A DNA stretch of 64,000 nucleotides from Acanthopleuribacter pedis (GTDB lineage Bacteria; Acidobacteriota; Holophagae; Acanthopleuribacterales; Acanthopleuribacteraceae). Below, piece after piece: positions 44,459 to 52,653 of this stretch (positions are counted from its first letter, which is position 1; each line of letters opens with the position of its first letter). The notes beneath the pieces were generated by a model, which was not told the DNA's origin, did no database searches, and saw nothing but the letters and a program-made list of their open reading frames with translations. The position numbers were made by a program, and so were the translations under genes. Location: assembly GCF_017377855.1 (NCBI RefSeq), contig NZ_JAFREP010000019.1:180227-244226 (forward strand), in the 5' to 3' direction.

Positions 44459-45394
44459 ATGGTCGACATAATGCTCGAAAACTCCGAACCACCCGTGTTC
44501 GAGATCAGCATGTTCGAAGACGAACCTTCGCACACCCAAACGATTCGCAACGTCTGCCACTACATCCACAACCATCTGGACCAAGATCTCAACCTGGAGG
44601 AATTGGCGAAATTCGCCGGTATTTCTCCATTTCACTTTCACCGTATCTTCAACCGCCTGGTTGGCGAAACGGTAAAAGCCCACATCCGCCGGCTCCGATT
44701 GGAAAAAGCGGCCTACAAGCTCAAAACCCGCGAGGCGTCGATATTGGATATCGCGCTGGAAGCGGGTTACGAAACCCACGAAACCTTCACCCGCGCCTTT
44801 CGCAAATCTTTTAAACTCAACCCTTCGGCCTATCGCAAGCGCTACCAACTGCGCGATACACCCGAAGATTTCCCCGAACACCTCAAACGATTGATGGACC
44901 CCAACCAAATACGGGTGGAACGGGTGCCGGACCTCACCATGGCCTTCATGCGCATGTCGGGCCCTTACACTTTATGTCCCGAGCCGCTACAGCCCAACTC
45001 TCCTTGGCGCGTCTTGCAAAAGGCGCTGCATTTAAGGGGTTTGTACCAACCGTCGCCGACCTTCTTAGGCATTTGTTTGGACGATCCCGAAATCACCGAG
45101 GCCCATAAAATCCGCTTCGACGCCTGCATCACGGTTCCCCGCGATTGCAGCCTCAAAGAAGACAGTTTCCTACGACTGGGAACCTATGAAGGCGGTTGGT
45201 TTGTGGTCGTCCCCCATACCGGTCCCTTCCTGGAGCTCACCCCAACCTATGAGTACATGCTTTACCACTGGTTACCCAGTTCGGACTACAGCATGATCAA
45301 CCGACCACCGATGGAAATCTACCTCGATCCCTTCGCGGACACGGACGAAAGTCCGATAATCGAGCTCTATTTCCCCATTGATAAGCCGTCCTAG
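44459..45394 (+). CDS. AraC-family transcriptional regulator with GyrI-like ligand domain
   Basis: 311 residues. The N-terminal half is an AraC/XylS DNA-binding domain with two helix-turn-helices: LEELAKFAGISPFHFHRIF and ILDIALEAGYETHETFTRAF, then FKLNPSAYRKRY. The C-terminal 160 residues form a GyrI-like/AraC E-bind domain (RVERVPDLTMAFMRMSGPY ... LGTYEGGWFVVVPHTGPF), which in Rob, BmrR and SbmC relatives binds drugs or small amphipathic ligands. It probably controls a stress or efflux response. CAGGAG lies 7 bases before the ATG at 44459. The long AT-rich leader with an 18-bp palindrome suggests regulated or self-regulated transcription. Confidence 0.9.
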   Translation: MVDIMLENSEPPVFEISMFEDEPSHTQTIRNVCHYIHNHLDQDLNLEELAKFAGISPFHFHRIFNRLVGETVKAHIRRLRLEKAAYKLKTREASILDIALEAGYETHETFTRAFRKSFKLNPSAYRKRYQLRDTPEDFPEHLKRLMDPNQIRVERVPDLTMAFMRMSGPYTLCPEPLQPNSPWRVLQKALHLRGLYQPSPTFLGICLDDPEITEAHKIRFDACITVPRDCSLKEDSFLRLGTYEGGWFVVVPHTGPFLELTPTYEYMLYHWLPSSDYSMINRPPMEIYLDPFADTDESPIIELYFPIDKPS

Positions 45395-45482
45395 GCATCA
45401 CGATTTGCGAGGATGGGCGATGATGGTCGCCCGCCTCGCTTTTTACCTGGTTGGGGCCGCTGATTCGGCCGAGGTCTCATTT

Positions 45483-45803
45483 GCATGGCTTGGTATTCGA
45501 TATTTCTATTGGCATGGCTTGGTATTCGGTATTTCTATTGGCATGGCTTGGTATTCGGTATTTCTTAGGATGAGAGGATAAGTTTGTGGATGGCGGATTC
45601 TATCTCCATCTCTCTTTCACCACTTCCCGACACGGATGGACCCGTCACTTCGAAAAGGCACGGCCGCGGCTGCCCCGCCCAACGGGCATTCAGCGCGACG
45701 CCCCCATCCGCGTCGGGTAGCGGTCAAAAAGGGTCGCACCCCCCATCCGCATCCTCACTTCATCCTGCCATCCTTAGAAATACCGAATACCAAGCCATGC
45801 CCA
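45483..45803. repeat. Dispersed repeat family 2, full inverted-repeat copy
   Basis: The left end is three tandem 29-bp units (45483-45569; GCATGGCTTGGTATTCGGT then ATTTCTATTG) followed by ATTTCTTAGGATGAGAGGAT. The right end (about 45771-45803) is the inverse: ATCCTTAGAAATACCGAATACC then AAGCCATGCC. The interior shares CACTTCCCG and GTCACTTCGAAA with the 48490 copy. A short open frame over the left end is repeat-derived and not called as a gene. Confidence 0.75.
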
Positions 45804-46103
45804 AGGAATTAGCCACCTCAAATCATCAAACCAAGTGATGTGCGCGGGCTCACCAAATCAACCGATCCACTATGAAAAATAAGCGAGTCGCGTTAAATTA
45901 ACCTAAACCATCACTGTCAATAGCGAGCGTATTTAATCCATCAAACGATAACCGACTCGCACAAGATTCTGAGCAATCCGCACGGCAACTTCCGGCTCCC
46001 CTACCGTAACCCGCGCTACCGAACCGCGCCTTAGGGTCCCGCGTCGGCGCTTTTTGTCCCGAACGCGGAACACCTGGGCGTGTATCGTCACATGGAGATC
46101 GTG

Positions 46104-46445
46104 ATGGCTCAAAAACACAAAATTCCCCTTACCCTGAATTGCCCTACGTGTCACACCAACTACGACATCGAAATGGCGGTGATTCCCCAGGGCGCCAACA
46201 CGGTGTTGTGCCACGAATGCCACCAATCGTTTGAAGTCAACGTGTTGGAGGGTGTCAACGCCACCATCAACGTCGATCAGGACCACGCGTTTCAGATCAA
46301 CAAACCCTGCTGTGAAGGGTTTGTGTATGACGCGGAAGGCGTGGATCGCTTGATGCGCGACGGCGTTGTCGACGCCTTTACCGAGGTGCGGCCGCTACGC
46401 AGCAAAAACTACGTGCCGGCCAGGCAGCTACAGGAGTTGTGGTGA
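46104..46445 (+). CDS. Small zinc-ribbon protein
   Basis: 113 residues. The N-terminus has LNCPTCHTNYDIE and VLCHECHQSFEVN, two CxxC knuckles about 27 residues apart that can bind one zinc ion, as in MJ0042-type zinc ribbons. Another Cys pair (KPCCEGF) and a helical tail follow. There is no membrane segment, so it is not the usual long zinc-ribbon membrane protein. Function unknown; it may bind nucleic acid or protein. GGAG lies 6 bases before the ATG at 46104. The longer frame from 46080 includes the RBS. It ends 11 bases before a family 3 repeat. Confidence 0.72.
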   Translation: MAQKHKIPLTLNCPTCHTNYDIEMAVIPQGANTVLCHECHQSFEVNVLEGVNATINVDQDHAFQINKPCCEGFVYDAEGVDRLMRDGVVDAFTEVRPLRSKNYVPARQLQELW

Positions 46446-46455
46446 TTGGCTCGCG

Positions 46456-46615
46456 TTTAACCTAAGAAGCGCTTAAACTCGCGGTGATTTTCGCTAAACC
46501 TATGGACTGCAAGGGCCTGTAAAATTGCGCTCCGCACCCCCGGCCCGCTTCTTTCAAGCCATTTTGCGCCACATCTTTAGCGAAAACCCCACGCTTCAGC
46601 GCTGCTTGGGTTTAA
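46456..46615. repeat. MITE-like repeat family 3, copy A
   Basis: A 160-bp element with inverted ends TTTAACCTAAGAAGCGC and GCGCTGCTTGGGTTTAA. The interior has CTAAACCTATG, CCCCGGCCCGCTT and CTTTAGCGAAAA, in the order of copies B and C. Its right end overlaps the stop codon of pcm (46612-46614). Confidence 0.8.
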
Positions 46616-47241
46616 TGGTCGCCGGTTAAGGGGACAAACCGTACCGCCATCATGTTGTGCCGCTGAATTTCGCCATCCCTGGTTTTTTCGACCAGGTGCA
46701 GGTATTGCATGCCGCCCTCGGGACCAACCGGAATCACCATGCGACCGCCTGGCTTGAGCTGCGCCAGCAGCGGGCTCGGGATCTCATCGGGGGCGGCGGT
46801 AACCATGATCGCGTCGAAGGGGCCGTGTTCGGCCCAACCGAACCAACCGTCGCCGATTTTGAAATGGATATTGGCATAACCCAAATCGTCAAGGGTTTGG
46901 CGCGCGCCGCGCGCGAGCGATTCGAGAATTTCTACCGTGTAAACGGTCCCCGCCAGTTTGGCCAGAACAGCGGTTTGGTAGCCGCACCCGGTCCCGACCT
47001 CGAGCACCTTGGCGTCGGCACTGATTTTAAGCAATTCGGACATGGCCGCGACCATGTAGGGCTGTGAAATGGTTTGCCCGGAAGGAATCGGCAGCGGGCA
47101 GTCGGCATAAGCGAACTGCCGGTACTCGGGGGGAACAAAGGCAACACGCGGCACCGCTAACATGGCCGCCAGGACGCGCTCATCACTGACACCACGACTC
47201 TTAATTTGGGATTCCACCATGATTTTATTGGAACGTGTCAA
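46612..47241 (-). CDS. pcm: Protein-L-isoaspartate O-methyltransferase
   Basis: About 209 residues. The Pcm signature is complete: PLPIPSGQTISQPYMVAAM near the N-terminus, VLEVGTGCGYQTAVLA for S-adenosylmethionine binding, VYTVEILESLA, FDAIMVTAAPDEIPSPLL and LKPGGRMVIPVG. The enzyme methylates isoaspartyl residues so that damaged proteins can be repaired. A TTG at 47241 has GGAAGGG at 5 bases; an ATG at 47220 (MVESQIKSRG) has no RBS, and a GTG at 47289 is also possible. The stop codon lies in the terminal repeat of a family 3 element. Confidence 0.9.
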   Translation of the reverse strand: MTRSNKIMVESQIKSRGVSDERVLAAMLAVPRVAFVPPEYRQFAYADCPLPIPSGQTISQPYMVAAMSELLKISADAKVLEVGTGCGYQTAVLAKLAGTVYTVEILESLARGARQTLDDLGYANIHFKIGDGWFGWAEHGPFDAIMVTAAPDEIPSPLLAQLKPGGRMVIPVGPEGGMQYLHLVEKTRDGEIQRHNMMAVRFVPLTGDH

Positions 47242-47640
47242 GCAAACCCTTCCCAACGTCGCCTGAAGCAACAGCCCCGCTGCACGCACCCTTCGCGTCT
47301 AACAAGGGCCAACCCCCCCGGGGCCTCATCATTCTAACAAAATCCGAACATGACGAAACGGTGTAATTCTCGGAAACAGTCGCCGGACAGGGACGAGACA
47401 CACCATTGGCGCGGCGGTGACCTTGATCGAAACCCCGGGACAAACGGCCCTTTTCAAACGGTTTCCGCGCCAAAAGCAACGTTCCCCTAGCAGCAGGCGG
47501 AATATGCTATCGTGTGAGGTGTTCCGCGTTTTCCAACCTCACCTAGACCCCGAGACCGACCAGCCCGATTTGGGTCCGGCCGCCATGCAGCCCAATGCGT
47601 CCGTCCGGGGGCTGATTCCAGAAGCAAAGGTGGTTTGTAC
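47242..47640. other. Divergent intergenic region between pcm and Spo0M genes
   Basis: About 400 bases with no recognised gene or repeat. Both promoters should lie here; none could be placed with confidence. Open frames on either strand lack ribosome-binding sites. Confidence 0.45.
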
Positions 47641-48420
47641 ATGTCTTTTTTTAAAAAAGTTTTTTCCAAAGTCGGCATTGGTGCTGCCAAGGTCGATACC
47701 ATCCTGGACCGTGATCTTTATCGAGTAGGCGAACCCATCGACGCCATTGTCAAAATTAAAGGCGGCAGCGTTGAACAACAAATCGACGCGCTCTACTTTT
47801 CGATGCACTGCAACTACATCGGAGAGCGCGAGAATTCCGAGGGCGAAGAAGTGGACGTGACCCGAACGGCCACCATCGATCAATTCAAACTGGGCGAATC
47901 CATGCTCATCCAGCCGGGCGAAGAAATCGAGCTGGCCGTGGACATGGAAGTTCCGCTGGACGCGCCTTTAACCTTCGGCCGCACCAAGGTATGGCTCAAA
48001 ACAGGACTCGACATTAAAGCCGCCGTTGATCCCGGTGATCGCGATTACTTCCAAATTCAGCCCGATCACATGCAGGCCAACGTGTTCCAGGCCTTGGAGG
48101 ATCTTGGTTTCCAAATGCACGAGGCCGAGTGTGAGGAAGCAAGTCGCTGGAACTCGCGCCTGCCCTTCCTGCAGGAGTTCGAGTTTAAGCCAATTTCCGG
48201 GCCCTACTACCGTCGCCTCGATGAAATCGAAATCGTGTTTAACCACGGCGGTGATCATCTCGAGGTACTGATGGAAATCGACCGCCGCGCGCGTGGCTTC
48301 TCCGGTTTCCTTGCCGAGGCCATGAACCGTGACGAAACCAAAACCCGCTTTACGATCAGCGACGAACATCCCGGCGAAGTACTGGAAATTATCCAACACA
48401 TTATTGACGACAACATCTAA
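47641..48420 (+). CDS. Spo0M-family (arrestin-like) protein
   Basis: 259 residues. The sequence follows the Spo0M (SpoOM) family throughout: MSFFKKVFSKVGIGAAKVDT, DLYRVGEPIDAIVKIKGGS, QQIDALYFSMHCNY, FGRTKVWLKTGLDIKAAVDP and a C-terminal GGDHLEVLMEIDRRARGF segment. Spo0M has an arrestin-like fold. In Bacillus it affects sporulation control and cytoskeletal organisation, but it is widespread in bacteria that do not sporulate. A general stress or cell-envelope adaptor role is inferred. AAAGGTGG lies 7 bases before the ATG at 47641. It appears monocistronic. Confidence 0.88.
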   Translation: MSFFKKVFSKVGIGAAKVDTILDRDLYRVGEPIDAIVKIKGGSVEQQIDALYFSMHCNYIGERENSEGEEVDVTRTATIDQFKLGESMLIQPGEEIELAVDMEVPLDAPLTFGRTKVWLKTGLDIKAAVDPGDRDYFQIQPDHMQANVFQALEDLGFQMHEAECEEASRWNSRLPFLQEFEFKPISGPYYRRLDEIEIVFNHGGDHLEVLMEIDRRARGFSGFLAEAMNRDETKTRFTISDEHPGEVLEIIQHIIDDNI

Positions 48421-48489
48421 CGAGGATGGTTTGGGGATTCCCTGGCGGGCCTCTGCTTTTGGCGGGGCCCGTATGGGGCATTTCTTTGG

Positions 48490-48902
48490 CCGGGGATTTG
48501 GCTTTGGTTGGTATAGCTTATCTCTCAGGATCGAATGATAGTTAGAAGATGCGGCCCGGCGGAGCAACCCTCTTGAAGCACTTCCCGGAATGGATAAAGC
48601 CGTTACTTCGAAATGAGACGGAAAGCCGATGTCGTGATGTTTTCCAGTGCGGTGAGCCCTCAAAAAAACGCTCGTGAATCGAAGCCGGCCGCGGTCAAAC
48701 CCACCAAAACACAGCCTGCCTGGCAACTTCAGGCATCGGTCCAACGCCGCCGAAGGGTAACCCGCCGATCAACCACCATTTTCCTGAAAACGAAGCGACG
48801 GCTTCATCCAATCACGGGGTTCGGCAACAGAGAGCAACCCTGCCCATCCGCCTCCTCTTAATCCTAAAATCCTGCTAAAAAACGAATACCAAGCCAAGCC
48901 CA
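48490..48902. repeat. Dispersed repeat family 2, long diverged copy
   Basis: Left end GGCTTTGGTTGGTATAGC with CTCAGGATCGAATGATAG; right end CTTAATCCTAAAATCCTGC and ACGAATACCAAGCCAAGCC. The segment CACTTCCCGGAATGGATAA followed by GTTACTTCGAAA matches the 45483 copy. The centre is longer than in that copy and largely unrelated. Confidence 0.6.
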
Positions 48903-48974
48903 ATGCCGGAACCACCCTCCCTACATCCATGTGCTAGGATGAGCGCATCCCCGTTGAGAATACAGAGGTTCCGC

Positions 48975-49817
48975 TTGAATACCAACGTGCCCGTCCTCAC
49001 CGCCGAACTCCACGAACGCCGCGAACGCGTGTTTTTGATGTTGGCCGGGATTTTTCTCGGCTCCATGGCCATGCTGAACATTATCGGCATCACCCACTTT
49101 ATCCATCTCGGCCCACTGGCGCTTGCCGTCGGGGTCCTGCCCTACCCGCTCACCTTCCTGTGCACCGATCTGATCAGTGAACTTTATGGGAAACGCCGCG
49201 CCAACTGGTTGGTTTTTGTCGGCTTGGTGGTGAACCTTTTGGTCATCGGCACCCTCTGGCTGGGCCAAGCCATGCCGGAAATCAATGAGGAAGCGCGGCA
49301 GCAATGGCTGTCCTGGGCACCGGCGGGAAGTTGGAACCCGCCCCCGTGGCAAACACTGGCTCTGGAGAAACCGGTCCCCCTCCCCAACGGCGCCATGCTC
49401 GAAGGCGAAGCCACCTTCTTCTACATGATCTATGCCTGCACGGCCGGCTCCGTGGTCGCCTCCATGTGCGCCTACATGGCCGCCCAATTCTGCGACGTCA
49501 GCCTGTTCCACTTTTGGAAAAAACTGACCAAAGGCAAACACCTCTGGCTGCGCAACAACGCCAGCACCCTGGTCAGTCAATTGGTCGACAGCACCATGGT
49601 TATCACCATCACCTTTGGTGCCGCCGTTTACCGAGGCGAAAAAGCCTTTGCCGAACTCCTCGTCCTGATCGGCTCCGGTTACCTATTTAAAATGTGCGTC
49701 GCCCTGCTGGACACCGGCCCGCTCTACCTCGCCGTGCATTATCTCGGTCGCTACCTGCACATCGATCCCGCCGCCGAGCACAACATTGATCAGGAAGAAA
49801 CCACCGGGATCACCTGA
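48975..49817 (+). CDS. Queuosine precursor transporter, YhhQ/VUT family
   Basis: About 280 residues with six or seven hydrophobic segments. Family motifs are LAGIFLGSMAMLNIIG, VLPYPLTFLCTDLISELYGK and NNASTLVSQLVDSTMVITIT. It imports queuosine precursors (preQ0/preQ1) for tRNA modification. An insertion of about 60 residues between helices 3 and 4 (EEARQQWLSWAPAGSWNPP) is longer than in the Escherichia protein. A TTG at 48975 follows GAGG at 6 bases; ATGs at 48939 and 48903 lie nearer to or inside the end of a family 2 repeat. No preQ1 riboswitch was recognised upstream. Confidence 0.87.
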   Translation: MNTNVPVLTAELHERRERVFLMLAGIFLGSMAMLNIIGITHFIHLGPLALAVGVLPYPLTFLCTDLISELYGKRRANWLVFVGLVVNLLVIGTLWLGQAMPEINEEARQQWLSWAPAGSWNPPPWQTLALEKPVPLPNGAMLEGEATFFYMIYACTAGSVVASMCAYMAAQFCDVSLFHFWKKLTKGKHLWLRNNASTLVSQLVDSTMVITITFGAAVYRGEKAFAELLVLIGSGYLFKMCVALLDTGPLYLAVHYLGRYLHIDPAAEHNIDQEETTGIT

Positions 49818-49981
49818 AGGTCAGCCAAAAACCGAATGCCGACTTTTAGCCATCGGCACCCGATTCGGCGCTCCTGTCGCCGACAAGGTTTCGCGTCATG
49901 CTTCGTTTCTTCCTAAACCCATGTTATAAAAACAGCACTCATTGTGTAATCGATAACCTCTAGCTTTTCGAGGAGCGGCCC

Positions 49982-50584
49982 TTGGCTCGTTTTCTTCAGA
50001 TGGAACCGACACATCGGTACCGTTCGCACGTCAGGCGCGGCGGCGCGTCGTCCAGGCGTCGTACCCTGATGTGGCTGTCGGTACTGCTGCTACCGCACCT
50101 CGTGATCGGCACCCTAAACGCCGCCGAACCCCATGCCCGCGATGCCCGCATTTTGTTGCGCACCCTGCAATACGTCCGCAACCTGCAACCCATGGACGCC
50201 GTGCCCATCGCCATCCTCTACGACCCCAATCAGCCCGCATCCCAACAAGAAGCAGTCGCCCTTGAGGCACTCCTCCAACGCGAGGATACCCGTCAAGCCA
50301 TCCAAGCCCGCCTCGTCCCTATCAGCGCCTTGGAAACACAGGAAAACATCAGCGTGTTGTTTCTCACGCGCCGACTCGGCGCTCATTTCGAACGCATCGC
50401 TCGTTTTGCCGGCGAACGCGGTCTGTTGACCGTGAGCATGGACCGCGAGTGTGCCGGTTCCGAGGGCTGTGTCGTCGCCTTCGAAACCCAAGCCGGCATA
50501 GAAATCTTTATCAATCAAAAGAACATGAAGCGCAACCGCATCGATTTCGACGCCGCCTTTATGTACACCGCGAAGAGGTTGTAG
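49982..50584 (+). CDS. YfiR-family periplasmic protein
   Basis: 200 residues. A basic N-terminus and hydrophobic stretch (LMWLSVLLLPHLVIGTLNAA) form an export signal. The mature part matches YfiR/DUF4154: ILLRTLQYVRNLQP, VPIAILYDP, GLLTVSMDRECAGSEGCVVAF and the C-terminal IEIFINQKNMKRNRIDFDA. YfiR represses an inner-membrane partner by periplasmic contact and responds to redox or envelope signals; the two Cys in RECAGSEGC fit that. The TTG at 49982 has AGGAG at 6 bases. It starts an operon of three genes, two bases before the TonB receptor. Confidence 0.85.
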   Translation: MARFLQMEPTHRYRSHVRRGGASSRRRTLMWLSVLLLPHLVIGTLNAAEPHARDARILLRTLQYVRNLQPMDAVPIAILYDPNQPASQQEAVALEALLQREDTRQAIQARLVPISALETQENISVLFLTRRLGAHFERIARFAGERGLLTVSMDRECAGSEGCVVAFETQAGIEIFINQKNMKRNRIDFDAAFMYTAKRL

Positions 50585-50586
50585 CC

Positions 50587-52641
50587 ATGCATGTTCGCCA
50601 CCTCTCACTCATCCTATTCCTGCTGTGGTTCGCGACGCCGCCACTCGCCGCGCAGAACATTGATTACGAAGGTTTGGCGTCCCTTTTCGGCGAACCCGTT
50701 ACCGCCGGCGCCACCGGAAAACCCCAACGCCTCTCCGAGGTCCCGGTTTCGATGGAAATCATCACCCGCCAACAAATTCGCGACAGCGGCGCCCGCGACG
50801 TGCCCGAACTGCTCCGTCGTTTCGCCGGCATTGAGGTACAGCGCACGTTCCAGGGCCACGCCGACCTCAGCATTCGCGGTTACAATCAATTCCTCTCCAA
50901 CCGCACCTTGGTGTTGATCAACGGCCACCAGGTGTACCTGGACGTCTACGGCACCGTTTTTTGGCACAGCTTCCCGATTAATTTGTCGGACTTGGAGCAG
51001 GTGGAACTGGTGCGCGGTCCGGCCTCCTCGCTTTACGGATTTAATGCCGAACTGGGGGTGATCAACTTGGTCACCCGCGACCCGCTCAAACAAAAAGAAA
51101 CCCGCATCACGGCGGAATTCCAAGAACCCCAAGGTCATCGCCTGGAAAGCTCGATCCCTTGGCATGCCGGTGACCGCATGGCTTTGCGTTTCTCGGCCGG
51201 TATCGAACGCGCCGACGGCTTCGACAATCAGGGCACGCCCGGCGACCCCATCCCTTTTGACGACGCCCTCGACCGCACCGCCTTTAGCGTGGAAGGCCAT
51301 TGGTTGGCCAACCCCTCGACGAGCCTTCGCTTCCAAGTCGGCTACAACGATTTGGCCACCGATCTGCTGGGTCCGGGCGCCGCGCGGGGGCAACAACTCA
51401 CCGAACAAACTTTTCTGGATTTAACCCTCAGCAACGATTCCCCGATGGGTTTGTGGCAGGTGGACGTCCAGGTCAACAACAACGAGGTCGGCTTTAAAAC
51501 CACCCGCTTTCAAGGCACCCAGGACGTGCCCCCGCTCGACAGCGAATTCCGCCGCATCGCGCTCGCCAATCTGTTTTCCCTTTCCGCGCAAAACGTGGTT
51601 CGCATGGAAGGCGAAATACGCCGCAGCGCCGTTCAATACGCCACGCCCGACTCGATATTCGACAGTGAACTGGCCCTACATACCTTGAGCTTTTCCGCGA
51701 TGTGGCATCATCAACGCAACAGCAAAATAAGTTTTAATAACTCCGTTCGCGCGGATCGCTGGGATACCTCGCGGTTCCAAGGCCTCAACGCCTTTGATCC
51801 GGTTCTACCTGTCAACGACGCCCCACCACCGGACGGCAGCGAAATTAGTTTTACCAGCGCCTTCAACTGGCAATGGACCCCGCGACGCAACCTGCGGCTC
51901 TCCCTTTCCCACGGCCACCACATCCCCTCCCTGATCGAACTCTCTCAGAATTTTCGGTTCCCCCAAAATGAAGCCTACGGCAATCCGCTGCTGGTCCCGG
52001 AGTCATTGACCCAGGTGGAGGCAAGCCTCAATCAGAAATTCGGCGACGGGGCGAGTTATTTCCGGCTCAACGCCTTCTACGGCGAGGGCCGCGATCTTAT
52101 TGAGGTCGCGGTGTTTTTGCCGGTGCCCGGCCAAAACATCCTCCCCGACTTTTCCTTTATCAACAGTGCCGATACCGAGCATTACGGCATTGAAGCCGAA
52201 CTCTTTTGGCAACCCGAACAAAGCCCCTGGACGGTCCGCCTGAACACAACCTGGATGGAACTGGAAGATACCCCGATTTCCCCCTTCCCCGGCTTCAACC
52301 GTCTGGAAGATAACCAGATCAACCATCGCGCCAACCTAACCGTAGACTACCGTCACCACAACAGCTTGCTGCAGGGCGAGGTGTATTGGGTTGACGGCAA
52401 CGAATTTACCGCCACCTCGCTCAACTTCCCACCCGTCCTCCAAAAGACACAAGACGCCTACACCGTGCTCAACCTCCACGCCCATCAGCGCTTGGGCAGG
52501 CAATGGCGCCTGCGTTTCAGTGGCTACAACTTGCTGGAACGCCACCAGGAAGTACCCACATTGACCTTTGTTACCGGGATTACCAGCGGGGGCGTAGAAC
52601 TCGACCGCGCCTTCCGCCTAACCTGTACTTATTCGTTTTAG
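50587..52641 (+). CDS. TonB-dependent outer-membrane receptor
   Basis: 684 residues. A signal peptide ends near APLAAQ (residue 18-20). The plug domain has VPVSMEIITRQQIRDSGA, VPELLRRFAGIEVQ and VRGPASSLYGFNAELGVINL. The rest is a 22-strand barrel closing with the aromatic FRLTCTYSF. It takes up a scarce substrate across the outer membrane or senses it. Its place between YfiR and a hybrid kinase suggests that substrate binding is linked to signalling. GAAGAGG lies 8 bases before the ATG at 50587. The kinase gene starts 12 bases after its stop. Confidence 0.92.
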   Translation: MHVRHLSLILFLLWFATPPLAAQNIDYEGLASLFGEPVTAGATGKPQRLSEVPVSMEIITRQQIRDSGARDVPELLRRFAGIEVQRTFQGHADLSIRGYNQFLSNRTLVLINGHQVYLDVYGTVFWHSFPINLSDLEQVELVRGPASSLYGFNAELGVINLVTRDPLKQKETRITAEFQEPQGHRLESSIPWHAGDRMALRFSAGIERADGFDNQGTPGDPIPFDDALDRTAFSVEGHWLANPSTSLRFQVGYNDLATDLLGPGAARGQQLTEQTFLDLTLSNDSPMGLWQVDVQVNNNEVGFKTTRFQGTQDVPPLDSEFRRIALANLFSLSAQNVVRMEGEIRRSAVQYATPDSIFDSELALHTLSFSAMWHHQRNSKISFNNSVRADRWDTSRFQGLNAFDPVLPVNDAPPPDGSEISFTSAFNWQWTPRRNLRLSLSHGHHIPSLIELSQNFRFPQNEAYGNPLLVPESLTQVEASLNQKFGDGASYFRLNAFYGEGRDLIEVAVFLPVPGQNILPDFSFINSADTEHYGIEAELFWQPEQSPWTVRLNTTWMELEDTPISPFPGFNRLEDNQINHRANLTVDYRHHNSLLQGEVYWVDGNEFTATSLNFPPVLQKTQDAYTVLNLHAHQRLGRQWRLRFSGYNLLERHQEVPTLTFVTGITSGGVELDRAFRLTCTYSF

Positions 52642-52653
52642 GGTACCGATTCC

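Noticed and set aside
45378..45581. A 67-residue plus-strand frame with WHGLVFGISIGMAW repeats
   Set aside because: It translates the three 29-bp units of a family 2 repeat element and overlaps the end of the AraC-type gene.
48903..48974. ATG starts for the queuosine-precursor transporter at 48903 and 48939
   Set aside because: The first begins at the end of a family 2 repeat and the second has no clear RBS; the TTG at 48975 has GAGG at 6 bases and fits the family N-terminus better. Still open to N-terminal evidence.
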